A stretch of DNA of 64,000 bases from Nitrospira sp. CG24D (GTDB taxonomy: Bacteria > Nitrospirota > Nitrospiria > Nitrospirales > Nitrospiraceae). The number at the start of each line of letters is the position of its first letter. Positions within the stretch are counted from its first letter, which is position 1. This document shows, one piece after another, positions 53,585 through 62,721 of the stretch. The translations under genes and the position numbers were made by a program. The notes under the pieces were generated by a model. The model was not told the origin of the DNA and ran no database searches. It was given only the letters and a program-made list of their open reading frames with translations. The stretch covers positions 181,462 to 245,461 of the forward strand of contig NEWQ02000023.1 in assembly GCA_002869855.2 (NCBI GenBank). Direction: 5' to 3'.

Positions 53585-54441
53585 GGGTGGTCCATTCGTG
53601 GCCCGATCGCGCCCGGGCATTTGTCGGCGCCTGCCTGAGTGAACCCTTCTATCGCCTCTTCAGCCTGTTTCCCCAGTGCGAAATCGGCTTGTCGCAACAT
53701 GCCGTCACCCGCCTGACCTTCCCCCATCGGGTGCTGGCAGGCCATCGGGCCGTCCATCTGAGCGATCTCCATCTCGACCGCTACCAGCCCCGCCATAAGC
53801 TGATCACCGATGAGGTCAAAGGATTGGAGCCGGACTGGATTTTCATTACCGGCGACCTGTTGAATGTTCCGGAGGGCCTGCCTCACCTGTTTCGATTCCT
53901 CGCGCAACTGCGCACCATCGCCCCGGTCTATGTCACGCTGGGCAACCACGACCACTATAGCGGCATCCCCGTCGAACAGTTCCGCGCCTGGGCGGAGCGG
54001 CATCAGATTACGCTGCTCATCAATGAGTCGGCGACGATTCACGCGAACGGCGGCGAACTGGCCCTTGTCGGGGTGGATGATCCGTCGCTGCACCGGGCCG
54101 ATCTCCGATGTTTACCGGCGCAGGCGCACCATCGGTTTACGCTGCTGCTCGCGCACGCCCCGAACATTCTCGATCAAATGGAACCGCATCATCACGCCAA
54201 CCTGATTTTGTGCGGACACAGCCACGGGGGTCAGTGGAGAATCCCGGGGATTCCGACTATCTGGCTGCCGCCCGGCTGCAATGGCCGGATTGCCGGACAC
54301 CACGAAAAGCGCGGCCATCGGCTGTATATCAATCGCGGACTCGGCTGGTCGTTTATCCCGCTGCGGTGGAACTGCCGGCCGGAAATCGCCCTGATCGAGT
54401 GGACCGTCGAATCAGCCGCACCGGCAATTATGGCAGCGTGA
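53581..54441 (+). CDS. Calcineurin-like metallophosphoesterase (YkuE/YaeI-like)
   Basis: 286 residues. The five metal-binding blocks are in order: HLSDLHLDRY, FITGDLL, LGNHDHY, LLLAHAPN and LCGHSHGGQ. The layout matches membrane-proximal phosphoesterases of the YkuE/YaeI type that may act on UDP- or lipid-linked substrates; the N terminus (RAFVGACLSEPFYRLFSLFPQCEIGL) is only weakly hydrophobic. It converges on, and overlaps by 14 bases, the HEAT-repeat gene. Confidence 0.88.
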   Translation: MRVVHSWPDRARAFVGACLSEPFYRLFSLFPQCEIGLSQHAVTRLTFPHRVLAGHRAVHLSDLHLDRYQPRHKLITDEVKGLEPDWIFITGDLLNVPEGLPHLFRFLAQLRTIAPVYVTLGNHDHYSGIPVEQFRAWAERHQITLLINESATIHANGGELALVGVDDPSLHRADLRCLPAQAHHRFTLLLAHAPNILDQMEPHHHANLILCGHSHGGQWRIPGIPTIWLPPGCNGRIAGHHEKRGHRLYINRGLGWSFIPLRWNCRPEIALIEWTVESAAPAIMAA

Positions 54442-55066
54442 GTCGTTCCAACGCTTCCTTGGCGCGACTGCGCGTGGTCTGATCCCAATCTTCCTTCATC
54501 ACTTCTTCAAGTTTTGCCCGGGCCTCGGAGGCGCGCAGGCGGCCCAGTCCCAAGGCCGCGCAGGACCGGACATAGGCATGATCGTCTTCGAGCGAGGCGA
54601 GCAACAACGGAACGACCGAGCGGTCCTGCAGCACACCCAAGTGACTGGCGGCCATCCCGCGAATGCGATGCTGTTTCTCCCCGACCGCACGGCGCAACGT
54701 GCTCACCCATAACTCTTTGAGCGCGGGCGCCACCGATTCAAGCCCTTTGACCCGATATCCGTTCACTTCCGCCAAAGCGAATGACAGCTCGAGTTTCTTG
54801 TCGCGAACGGTTTCCCGCTGAAAGGCCGCGAGCAATCGATCCCGTTTCCGTGATTGCTGCACGCGCCGACGGATCTTCTTAATGACCACCATCACCAGCA
54901 CACCGATGCCGAGCACCGCAGCGGCCAGCGGAATCGCCTGGTCGATCACGTATTCCTGCGATTCCAGCGACAGACGTTTCCACACCCACACCGAGGTAAT
55001 GACGATCCCCAGCAGGATGACAATGGCGCTCAGATTGGCCTGGCCCTGGTCGGCGCGTCGCAACAT
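54428..55066 (-). CDS. HEAT-repeat membrane protein
   Basis: 212 residues. Two N-terminal helices (NLSAIVILLGIVITSVWVW, AIPLAAAVLGIGVLVMVVI) followed by a basic linker and two to three HEAT repeats (KQHRIRGMAASHLGVLQDRSVVPLLLASLEDDHAYVRSCAALGLGRLRASEARAKLEEV). HEAT arrays mediate protein binding; the partner is unknown. Divergent from the MarR gene. Confidence 0.75.
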   Translation of the reverse strand: MLRRADQGQANLSAIVILLGIVITSVWVWKRLSLESQEYVIDQAIPLAAAVLGIGVLVMVVIKKIRRRVQQSRKRDRLLAAFQRETVRDKKLELSFALAEVNGYRVKGLESVAPALKELWVSTLRRAVGEKQHRIRGMAASHLGVLQDRSVVPLLLASLEDDHAYVRSCAALGLGRLRASEARAKLEEVMKEDWDQTTRSRAKEALERLTLP

Positions 55067-55121
55067 GGGAGCGGATCATACGGGCGCATCCCTCACGCCG
55101 TCAATGAAGGATCCCCCTGCC

Positions 55122-55646
55122 ATGCCCGCAAAAACATACGTTACACCATCCTCTCTTGACCCCATGGCCGCGGCAGAATATGCTCCGTCCATGGAATTGC
55201 CGCATCTCAAAGATGACCCCCATCTCAAGCTCGTGCGCCCGCTCGTCGAGGCCTATCAGGCGTTTTGGCTTGCCGATAGCCGGCACATCCGCTCAATGCG
55301 GCTCACCACCTCGCAATTCGACGTCATTGTGACGTTGGGCGATACCGACGGGATGACCTGCTCGGAACTGTCGGCAGCCACACTGGTCACCAAAGGCACC
55401 TTGACCGGCGTACTCGACCGGCTGGTGGCCAAGGGATTGATTCGCCGTGAGTCCGTCGACAGCGATCGCCGTCAAATCAGGATTCAGCTGACCGAGAAGG
55501 GCGATGCCGTCTTTCGGAAATCCTTCGCCGCCCATATCACGTTCCTGAAACCATTTTTCGAACGGGCATTGAGTCCGCAAGAGGTCGACGACGCACGGCG
55601 GCTGCTGCTCCGCCTTCGTGACAGTTTCAAGCAAGGAACGTCCTAG
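55122..55646 (+). CDS. MarR family transcriptional regulator
   Basis: 174 residues from ATG 55122, chosen because AAGGAT lies nine bases upstream; ATGs at 55164 and 55191 in the same frame are alternatives. The winged helix-turn-helix is LTTSQFDVIVTLGDTDGMTCSELSAATLVTKGTLTGVLDRLVAKGLIRRESVDSDRRQIRIQLTEKG. MarR proteins are dimeric repressors relieved by small ligands. It is followed after two bases by an MBL-fold hydrolase gene, which it may control. Confidence 0.88.
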   Translation: MPAKTYVTPSSLDPMAAAEYAPSMELPHLKDDPHLKLVRPLVEAYQAFWLADSRHIRSMRLTTSQFDVIVTLGDTDGMTCSELSAATLVTKGTLTGVLDRLVAKGLIRRESVDSDRRQIRIQLTEKGDAVFRKSFAAHITFLKPFFERALSPQEVDDARRLLLRLRDSFKQGTS

Positions 55647-55648
55647 AC

Positions 55649-56404
55649 ATGCGGCTGACCATTCTCGGCTCGGGCACGAATCTTCACCCGACCAGAGCCG
55701 CCGCCGGCTATCTGGTCCGTACCGACCAGACCATGCTGTTAGACTTCGGCCCCAGGACACTCTCCAATCTTCAGAAAACAGGCGTCGATCGCCATCGCAT
55801 CACCCACATCCTCTTCTCGCATTTTCACGCCGATCACTTTTCCGATTTCATCACCTTCTACTTTGACGCGGTCATCTACACGAAGCATGGCGGCGGGTGG
55901 CGCCCCGATCTCACCCTGATCGGCCCGCGCGGGGCGAAAGCCCTGTTTCGCAGCATCATCGCCACATTCCCCAGCTTTTCCGATCCGCCGTTCCGAGTGC
56001 ATCTGAAAGAAGTGACGGACCGAGCCTTTTGGATCGGTGAGACGCTCATTACTCCCCGCCGGGTCGTTCATGTTCCTGATCTGAATAGCGTGGGATATCG
56101 CATCGAGCACAAGAACAAAACGCTGGTCTACTCAGGCGATGCGCAATACTGCGACAGCCTGGTGCGCCTGTGCCGGGACGCCGACGTGGCCGTGCTGGAC
56201 TGCTCATTCCCGGCCACGAAGCCGGGGCCGGTGCACATGCATGCGGGGGAATGCGGCCAGGTGGCGGAGGAGGCCGGAATCGATCGACTGGTGCTGTCGC
56301 ATTTCTATCCGCCCGCGGATCGAGCCGACGTGAAAGCTCAGGCAGCGGAGAATTTTCGCGGGACCGTGATAAAGGGGAAAGATCTGCTGAGGATTCGGCT
56401 CTGA
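55649..56404 (+). CDS. MBL-fold metallo-hydrolase (RNase Z-like)
   Basis: 251 residues. Zinc ligands in SHFHADHFSDF, then His in ITPRRVVHVPDLNSVGYRIE, Asp in YSGDAQYCDSL, and LSHFYPPADR. The pattern is that of RNase Z-like/aryl-sulfatase-type MBL proteins, but it lacks the exosite arm of a true tRNase Z. Two bases after the MarR gene, so one operon. Confidence 0.87.
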   Translation: MRLTILGSGTNLHPTRAAAGYLVRTDQTMLLDFGPRTLSNLQKTGVDRHRITHILFSHFHADHFSDFITFYFDAVIYTKHGGGWRPDLTLIGPRGAKALFRSIIATFPSFSDPPFRVHLKEVTDRAFWIGETLITPRRVVHVPDLNSVGYRIEHKNKTLVYSGDAQYCDSLVRLCRDADVAVLDCSFPATKPGPVHMHAGECGQVAEEAGIDRLVLSHFYPPADRADVKAQAAENFRGTVIKGKDLLRIRL

Positions 56405-56426
56405 GGTGAGATAGAAACCAGCCGAA

Positions 56427-57290
56427 CTACAAGCCTTCTTCGCGGGGCTCCCCGCCAAGAATTTCAATCAAGGTCGTGAACCGCGCCGTCTTCACCGGCT
56501 CATCCATCTTCGAATAGATCGCCAGGAGATTCTTCACCATGCGGGAGAGGATTCCACGAACCTGGCTGTGCTGCAGATACTTGTCATCGAATCCATAGCC
56601 GGCTTCCGTTAGGAAACGGGCGCAATTCTTTTCCGTCAACAGCGCTCCGCCGTTGAAGCAATCAATGAAAATCTTGTAGCGATCCGACTCGTACTTCACC
56701 AGAAAATGACCCGGCATCCCGATGCCATGCAGCGGCAGGCCCAGCCGCTGCCCGATGAGGAGATACACCACCGACAAACTGATGGGAATCCCTACCCGCC
56801 GATCGATCACACGATTCAGATAGCTGTTCTCGACTTCGTAATAGTTCTTGGTATTGCCCTTGAAACCCTGTTCGGTAAACACATAGCGGTTCAGCGCATT
56901 GACCGTTTCTTCACCGGACGCGCGCGGACCGATCCGTTCCCGGACTTCCTGCGCCATCGTATCGAGCAGCCGTCCGTATTCCGCCGTATCGAGCAGGGGG
57001 TACGTGTACCGGGCAATGAGAAACGCCCCCTGTTCCAGATTCATGGTCTCGTCAGGGCCTGCGGCCATCACCCGCATTTCGTCCTCGAGCTTACCCCAAC
57101 GAATCTCTTCCAGAATCGTCGCGATACGATCCGCCATTTCCGGCTGCTCGATCTCGGCTTCCTGAAGCAACGGCACGGCCGAGGGGCCGATGTCGATCAG
57201 CTTGTCGCTGATGGTTTCGACAATGCGCGCATCCTCATCGGACAACAACCGGATGAGGGCACGAATCTGACTTTCTGGAGTCACCATCAT
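56427..57290 (-). CDS. SirB1 family transglutaminase-like protein
   Basis: 287 residues from ATG 57290, preceded by AAGGAT. N-terminal HEAT-like part (RALIRLLSDEDARIVETISDKLIDIGPSAVPLLQEA), then the SirB1 transglutaminase-like domain (ALNRYVFTEQGFKGNTKNYYEVENSYLNRVIDRRVGIPISLSVVYLLIGQRLGLPLHGIGMPGHFLVKYE). The usual Cys is replaced by Ser in GIPISLS, so it is probably not an active protease, as in other family members. Confidence 0.85.
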   Translation of the reverse strand: MMVTPESQIRALIRLLSDEDARIVETISDKLIDIGPSAVPLLQEAEIEQPEMADRIATILEEIRWGKLEDEMRVMAAGPDETMNLEQGAFLIARYTYPLLDTAEYGRLLDTMAQEVRERIGPRASGEETVNALNRYVFTEQGFKGNTKNYYEVENSYLNRVIDRRVGIPISLSVVYLLIGQRLGLPLHGIGMPGHFLVKYESDRYKIFIDCFNGGALLTEKNCARFLTEAGYGFDDKYLQHSQVRGILSRMVKNLLAIYSKMDEPVKTARFTTLIEILGGEPREEGL

Positions 57291-57443
57291 TGCAGATCCT
57301 TCTCTACCCTCAGTCGGCAGGATGGTCAACTTGGCGGACAGCAAGGCCGCAGCAAGCGAAGAGGCGAATCGTACTCACTCTGTACGTTGAGCCTCTGAGC
57401 GCCGCGAGAACGCCGCTGGGCGGCAAGTTCACCATCCTGCCTG

Positions 57444-58223
57444 CTAGCCCATCGCCCGGCGGAATGCTTTGGCTCCGCCATACAAACAGAGTGCATCAAA
57501 AATAAGCATCACGACGATCGCCATGCCCACATGCGGCAGGGCATCGCTCCAATTGGTGAGAATCAGCGGCCGCACGGCGTCGATCGCCCAGGTCATGGGA
57601 TTGAATTGCGCCAGCACACTCATCCAGGTCGGCATGGCCGTCAGCGGCACCAGCGCCGAGCTGAGGAAAATCATCGGCAGCGACAGGAATCCGAGGACTG
57701 AGAAAAAGTCTCCGTGGCTCTTCACGGAAAAAGCCATCGCCATCGAGATGGCTGTCAGCCCCACACCGAACAGCATGCCGATCAAGAGGATCATGGCCAC
57801 GCCGGGCAGCCCTGTCGCCGGATGCACGCCGAAAAGAAACGCGATGCCGAGGATCACCAATACTTGAAGGGACGTGATCGTCATCACGAAGATAAACCGG
57901 CTTAGAATGACCGAACTCCGGTGGATCGGAGCGGACATCAACCGTTCGAGAAATCCGTTCTCCTTGTCGAACAACAAATCGACGCCGCCGGCCAACCCGT
58001 TATTCAGCACCGTCATCACGACTACACCGGCCGCCAGAAAGCTGATGTAGTTGGGCGCCTGGGTGACCTGCACGTCCGCGGCTCGCTGAAACAGATTGCC
58101 GAAGAAGATCAGCCAGAACAGCATCGGCTGGACCAGCGTAAAGAGCATGCTGAATTTTTCCCGACTCAGTCGGCGAACCCACCGCAACGTCAAGGCCTCG
58201 ATTTCTTGCCAATAGTGCGCCAT
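57444..58223 (-). CDS. ABC-2 type transporter permease
   Basis: 259 residues and six membrane helices, in the DrrB-like ABC-2 family (FTLVQPMLFWLIFFGNLFQRA, LLFDKENGFLERLMSAPIHRSSVILSRFI, LPMIFLSSALVPLTAMPTWMSVLAQFNPMTWAIDAVR). It forms the membrane part of an exporter with the ATPase gene eight bases upstream. Substrate unknown. Confidence 0.9.
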   Translation of the reverse strand: MAHYWQEIEALTLRWVRRLSREKFSMLFTLVQPMLFWLIFFGNLFQRAADVQVTQAPNYISFLAAGVVVMTVLNNGLAGGVDLLFDKENGFLERLMSAPIHRSSVILSRFIFVMTITSLQVLVILGIAFLFGVHPATGLPGVAMILLIGMLFGVGLTAISMAMAFSVKSHGDFFSVLGFLSLPMIFLSSALVPLTAMPTWMSVLAQFNPMTWAIDAVRPLILTNWSDALPHVGMAIVVMLIFDALCLYGGAKAFRRAMG

Positions 58224-58231
58224 GTATCTCC

Positions 58232-59203
58232 CTACGTTGTTTCTTCCGCCGGAGCCGCGTCTTTTAACGAACGGCCCGTATGGGCGATAAAGACATCGTC
58301 CAACCGGGGACGGTGATAGTCAATAAAATCGAGGCGGCAGTCCAGTTTGTTCGCCGCCTCTAAGATTGCCGGAAGCGCTTTTTCAGCGGACTCCACCCGA
58401 ATATCGAGGCCAGTGGCCGTCGCATTCACCGTGCGAATAGCAGGCTGTCCCTTGATGGCGGAAGCCAAGGCGCCAAGGCGCGCGGTTTCCTTGATCGTGA
58501 GCGACACACTGTCGCCGCCGAGCGCCACTTTCAATTCGGCCGGAGAGCCAATCGTTTTCACCTTGCCGCAATCGATGATCGCGAGGCGATCGCACAATTG
58601 ATCGGCTTCGTCGAGATAGTTAGTCGTCATGACCACCGTCATGCCGCGGGCCTTGAGCATCCGGATATAGTCCCAGATCCGCAGCCGGCTCTGCACGTCC
58701 AACCCCAACGTCGGCTCGTCCAAAAAGAGGATCTTCGGATTCGGCAGCAGACCGCAGGCGATATCGAGCTTCCGCTTCATGCCGCCCGAATAGGTCTTCG
58801 CCGGCCGGTCCGCGTGCTCTTCGAGTTCAACCAGCTTGAGCAGTTCGGCGATCCGCTTCGCGGCTTCTTCCTTGGTCAGATGATAGAGCGCTCCGAGCAA
58901 CTCCAGATGCTCGCGCCCGGTGAGGAATCGATCGATGGCCCGCTCTTGCGGCACATAGCCGAACAGCGTCCGAACCAGATCCGCCTCGCGCACCGTATCG
59001 TGCCCGAGCACCGTGGCGGTGCCGGATGTGGGATGCAGCAGCGTGATGAGCGTGCGCAGGGTCGTGCTTTTGCCGGCGCCGTTCGGGCCCAGCAAGCCGA
59101 AGATTTCGCCTGCATACACCTGGAAAGAAAGATCGTCGACTGCTTTATGGCCGTCGTAGCTCTTACAGAGCCGATTCACATCAATCGCAATTGTCCGGTC
59201 CAT
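58232..59203 (-). CDS. ABC transporter ATP-binding protein (DrrA-like)
   Basis: 323 residues from ATG 59203, which shares a base with the stop of the Lon-N gene (TAATG); a start three codons earlier is possible. Walker A GLLGPNGAGKST, Q-loop GYVPQERAID, signature YSGGMKRKLDIACGL, Walker B ILFLDEPTLGLD, and H-loop region VVMTTNYLDEADQLCDRLAII. The C-terminal 90 residues are the DUF4162-like domain of the DrrA group. In the H-loop the usual His is replaced by Asn (TTNYL), as in several DrrA-type ATPases. Confidence 0.92.
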   Translation of the reverse strand: MDRTIAIDVNRLCKSYDGHKAVDDLSFQVYAGEIFGLLGPNGAGKSTTLRTLITLLHPTSGTATVLGHDTVREADLVRTLFGYVPQERAIDRFLTGREHLELLGALYHLTKEEAAKRIAELLKLVELEEHADRPAKTYSGGMKRKLDIACGLLPNPKILFLDEPTLGLDVQSRLRIWDYIRMLKARGMTVVMTTNYLDEADQLCDRLAIIDCGKVKTIGSPAELKVALGGDSVSLTIKETARLGALASAIKGQPAIRTVNATATGLDIRVESAEKALPAILEAANKLDCRLDFIDYHRPRLDDVFIAHTGRSLKDAAPAEETT

Positions 59204-59892
59204 TACCCCCAACCCTTCGCGCCTTGTTGATCATGCACCATGAACTGGATCAGGTCGCTCAGACGACGCGCCCGCTGGTGGAGACCTTCGGCTTCTATAA
59301 GAAATTGTTTTTCCAATGGTGTGCAGTCCAAGTATGTCGACAGCGTATTCACCAGGATCTCATCGTTCACATCGTTGCGGAATAACCCTTCCCAGGTCGC
59401 CGCATCTTCCCGCGCGCGCAGATACTGCTCCAACACAGTCATCAACGCCTGGCGCACTTCAGGTGCCAACGAGGGTTCGACGGCAGCCGGCTTCACCGCT
59501 ACCCGGGCCTCTCGATAGGGCTTCTCGAAAAATTCTTCCTGGATTTCGTACCGTTCCAACCCTTGGAGTAAAATATTGGATCGTCCATCGGCCAACGATT
59601 GCACACTGACGAGGCGGCCAATACAACCGATCGGATAAATTACCGGATTGCCGTAGTAATCCGTCTCCCAACCCTCCTTCAGCAGGGCCATCGCCACGCA
59701 CTGTCCGCCGGCCGCCGCATCCGCCACCATCTGACGATAGCGCGGCTCAAAAATATGGAGCGGCAGATACGTCTTCGGGAAAAAGACGACGTTGGGCAAC
59801 GCAAATACCGGAACACGTTCCGGGATGGCGAACGGTACGGCTTTGTCGTAGGGGTCTCTCGTGGGTTGGTCGCGCTCGCGATCAATCTGCAT
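59203..59892 (-). CDS. Lon N-terminal (LON substrate-binding) domain protein
   Basis: 229 residues consisting only of a LON-SB domain: VPVFALPNVVFFPKTYLPLHIFEPRYRQMVADAAAGGQCVAMALLK, then IGCIGRLVSVQSLADGRSNILLQGLERYEI. No ATPase or protease follows, so it is one of the free-standing Lon-N proteins of unknown role. It starts the three-gene operon with the ABC exporter. Confidence 0.9.
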   Translation of the reverse strand: MQIDRERDQPTRDPYDKAVPFAIPERVPVFALPNVVFFPKTYLPLHIFEPRYRQMVADAAAGGQCVAMALLKEGWETDYYGNPVIYPIGCIGRLVSVQSLADGRSNILLQGLERYEIQEEFFEKPYREARVAVKPAAVEPSLAPEVRQALMTVLEQYLRAREDAATWEGLFRNDVNDEILVNTLSTYLDCTPLEKQFLIEAEGLHQRARRLSDLIQFMVHDQQGAKGWG

Positions 59893-59989
59893 GACTCACG
59901 ATAGCCGAGAGTTGTGAAAATTGTCAACGCCGGGACCGGCGCTCATCCGCACATGAGACAGCGCGAAAGGCCTCACCAATACTGGTGAT

Positions 59990-60019
59990 TTGTGCGCGAT
60001 CTTTCTCGCATGCTATAAG
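59990..60019 (+). promoter_or_regulatory. Candidate promoter of CrtC/AttH-like gene
   Basis: TTGTGC at 59990-59995, 18-base spacer, TATAAG at 60014-60019, just upstream of the start codon at 60054. Confidence 0.35.
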
Positions 60020-60053
60020 CCGTGGAGGAAATACATCTCCCTGATGGTGGGCT

Positions 60054-61211
60054 ATGGCATCCCTTACTATTCGAATCGCAGGACGGCTGAAGCGAATCGC
60101 GATTGCCGGACTCTGCTTGATCTCTGTGCTCGCAAGTGTAGCAGCGGCAGCACCGACCGATCCGCCAGCCACTTCCTTTCGCCTGGCGCAAGAAGGGTAT
60201 CGGTACGAATTCCCGCGGGATCACGGCTCGCACGACGCCTTTCGTACTGAATGGTGGTACTACACCGGCCACCTGGAGACCGCCGAGGGTAGACGATTCG
60301 GCTTTGAACTCACGTTCTTTCGCCGCGCGATCGCGCCCGATCAGGTCGAGACGCGCCCCTCGCGTTGGTCGGTGGATCAACTCTATCTAGCCCATCTCGC
60401 AGTCACGGACGTCACGGGTCAACGCTTTTATTTTCATGATCGCATCAGTCGCGCCGGTTTGGGCAAAGCCGGAGCCGACGCCACTCATCTGCACGTCTGG
60501 CTCGATCAATGGCGCGCAGAATCACCTGAACACAGCGCCCAGCACCGGCTCGACGCCAAGGCCGATGGCGTAGAGCTCTCCCTGACGCTCGATCCCGCTA
60601 AACCGCTGGTCATCCACGGCGAGCGAGGGATTAGCAAAAAGGGAGCGGCAGCGGGACAGGCCTCGCACTACTATTCATTCACCAACCTCACGTCAGCCGG
60701 GACTCTGACCATCGGCACCGAAACGTACCGCGTTACCGGCACCAGTTGGATGGACCATGAGTTCGGCTCGGCGGACTTGGGCACGGATCTCGCCGGGTGG
60801 GATTGGTTCAGCATTCAACTCGCCGACAAGCGTGAACTCATGATCTATCGCCTCCGTCACACCGATGGTTCATCGGACGCAGCCTCCAGCGGAACACTTA
60901 TTCTTCCTGATGGTCGCACGCAGCACCTGTCGGCCTCCGACATCCAATTAACCCCACTCGATACCTGGACCAGTCCAACCAGCAAAGCCACCTACCCCAG
61001 CCGCTGGCAGGTCTTGATTCCCTCACTCGGACTGGCGCTGAATCTGACCCCGCTCCTGGCCGATCAGGAATTGCGCACGACACGCAGCACAAGAATTACC
61101 TATTGGGAAGGAGCAGTGGCAGTAGAAGGCACCGAACGAGGGCAAGCGATCAACGGCCAGGGCTATATCGAAATGACCGGCTATGCGGAACGGATTGAGA
61201 AGAAGCTCTAA
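60054..61211 (+). CDS. Carotenoid 1,2-hydratase / AttH-like lipocalin-fold protein
   Basis: 385 residues with an N-terminal signal (LKRIAIAGLCLISVLASVAAAA). The CrtC/AttH double-lipocalin fold is shown by FPRDHGSHDAFRTEWWYYTGHLETAEGRRFGFELTFFR, YLAHLAVTDVTGQRFYFHDR, GTSWMDHEFGS and GWDWFSIQLADKRELMIYRLR. Family members are CrtC hydratases or uncharacterised periplasmic proteins; no carotenoid genes adjoin, so the exact activity is open. Confidence 0.85.
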   Translation: MASLTIRIAGRLKRIAIAGLCLISVLASVAAAAPTDPPATSFRLAQEGYRYEFPRDHGSHDAFRTEWWYYTGHLETAEGRRFGFELTFFRRAIAPDQVETRPSRWSVDQLYLAHLAVTDVTGQRFYFHDRISRAGLGKAGADATHLHVWLDQWRAESPEHSAQHRLDAKADGVELSLTLDPAKPLVIHGERGISKKGAAAGQASHYYSFTNLTSAGTLTIGTETYRVTGTSWMDHEFGSADLGTDLAGWDWFSIQLADKRELMIYRLRHTDGSSDAASSGTLILPDGRTQHLSASDIQLTPLDTWTSPTSKATYPSRWQVLIPSLGLALNLTPLLADQELRTTRSTRITYWEGAVAVEGTERGQAINGQGYIEMTGYAERIEKKL

Positions 61212-61279
61212 ATGATGGGAAGGGGGGAACACCATCCCTGGAACACAATGCCATGCGGCATTTCTGCATCCTTGAGGGA

Positions 61280-62188
61280 TCAATCGGTAACGCCACGACG
61301 CCGCGTGGCTAATTGCTCAAGAAGCGTCTTTCGCGGCTTTGTCCCCATGTGTTCTTGCACATACCCTAGAGCGGCGTCATTGCGCGCATAAACAAATCTA
61401 CCAGCACGCCCAGCGACAAAGCGATTGACGGCCTCCACCTGTTCAGCAGGACTCCGTTCCTCGATCATTCTTTGCGTCTCCAAATCGTTGACGGCGACAA
61501 ACATGGCCTTCGGGCCGATCGGCAGAAACAAGAAGGCGTTCGGTTCCGTGAGCGTCCAGGACATGACTACAGGATGATCCGAAGTCAGAAACTCTCCCGC
61601 ATCCGAGCCGATGCGCCTCACTAGCCATCGCATGTTGTTCAGGAGATCTTTAATCTTCTCATGATCGATCAGAGACGGCAAAAGAGACATCGCCCACTGG
61701 TCCACATAGTCCGGATTACGCTGCGCAAGATGCTCTTCTAGAGTAGCTGGATCATTCGGTGCCCTTTTAGCTGCGTACTTCGTTTCCAAGTCTGGGATGC
61801 GCCGCGCCCATTCCTCAGCATATCCGGACTTCAAAGCCGTTATGTCCTGTGGGGTACGCAGCAGGAGAGATAGTATGAAGCGCGTCCACGCGCTTCTCGG
61901 CTGTGGCTCACGTGTGATTCGAGGATCGTCCTCTTCCAACATCCTGAGAGCCATCGCCGCGAGGGAATCAAGCCGTTGCATAAACCCTTGCTCGATTCCC
62001 TGCGCCTTTTCAGGTGGAAGGCCCGGAATCTCGTAGAGGCGCTCGACGTATCCAGTTTGTGCGGGATGCTTGCGGTGGGAAACTACTTTCTTACGGGGTT
62101 GGCTAAACTGACAAAGTTTACCGTCTTCGCCCGCCCAGCGTGCAAGGTAGAAGACTGGCAAGTGGTGATGCTTCCGTGGGACCGACAT
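61280..62188 (-). CDS. DUF4238 domain protein
   Basis: 302 residues. The N terminus MSVPRKHHHLPVFYLARWAG and the later FLTSDHPVVM and PNAFLFLPIGPKAMFVA are hallmarks of DUF4238, a family common in accessory regions with no known function. Soluble. It follows an attC-like palindrome (62277-62336) and a small membrane gene on the same strand, so it may lie in a gene-cassette context. Confidence 0.85.
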   Translation of the reverse strand: MSVPRKHHHLPVFYLARWAGEDGKLCQFSQPRKKVVSHRKHPAQTGYVERLYEIPGLPPEKAQGIEQGFMQRLDSLAAMALRMLEEDDPRITREPQPRSAWTRFILSLLLRTPQDITALKSGYAEEWARRIPDLETKYAAKRAPNDPATLEEHLAQRNPDYVDQWAMSLLPSLIDHEKIKDLLNNMRWLVRRIGSDAGEFLTSDHPVVMSWTLTEPNAFLFLPIGPKAMFVAVNDLETQRMIEERSPAEQVEAVNRFVAGRAGRFVYARNDAALGYVQEHMGTKPRKTLLEQLATRRRGVTD

Positions 62189-62276
62189 AGCTCAGAGTTC
62201 AGCTAGCGTAGGATCTTGTCTGTGGACGCGGCCGGACATCCTTCTCGTGTAAAACCCGAAGCCCAGTGCGAATGTC

Positions 62277-62336
62277 GCTTAACGACAACGCTCAGTGGGC
62301 GCCGCTTGCGACGTCCGCTGAAGTGACTGGTTGGGC
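62277..62336 (-). other. attC-like recombination site candidate
   Basis: GCTTAAC at 62277-62283 and GTTGGGC at 62330-62336 match the RYYYAAC/GTTRRRY core boxes of integron attC sites. The 60-base interval is an imperfect palindrome around a TT centre (TCAGTGGGCGCCGC pairs partly with GCGACGTCCGCTGA). On the minus strand it lies 53 bases after the stop of the small membrane gene, the usual place for an attC. A second GTTGGGC on the minus strand (62773-62767) would mark the cassette's other end. No integrase is seen. Confidence 0.4.
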
Positions 62337-62388
62337 GGACGAAAAGTCCGCACCGACGTGAGATGCTGAGTGAAGGCTCCGAGTTGCA

Positions 62389-62721
62389 CTATTCAGCATG
62401 CCGTCGTTTCGTGGCGATCCAACCAGCAGCTAGGCCGATAAGGCACCAGATGACTCCTGAAAACTCGTATCCGAAGAACCCTATCCAGAAACCGGAGTGA
62501 TAGACAACTCCCATCCCGATGACGATGAAGAGAACTGCAGCGGCAAAGCCCGCAATTTTCTGAGGCCGAGTTCCCACCATCAGGGAACCTTTGAGCCCCG
62601 AGGCCGCGAACCAACACATGGTGGCGCCAACGATCCCGGCTACGCCGGCATAGACTGCTCCGTTCCAGAGGGCCGATCCGCCCATCATCAAGGTCAGCAG
62701 TATGTAGGTATAGATCAGCAT
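62389..62721 (-). CDS. Small membrane protein
   Basis: 110 residues, four hydrophobic helices (TYILLTLMMGGSALWNGAV, AGIVGATMCWFAASGL, IAGFAAAVLFIVIGMGVVYHSGF, GVIWCLIGLAAGWIA). Unknown function. Its size, isolation and an attC-like palindrome just downstream resemble an integron cassette gene. Confidence 0.55.
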   Translation of the reverse strand: MLIYTYILLTLMMGGSALWNGAVYAGVAGIVGATMCWFAASGLKGSLMVGTRPQKIAGFAAAVLFIVIGMGVVYHSGFWIGFFGYEFSGVIWCLIGLAAGWIATKRRHAE

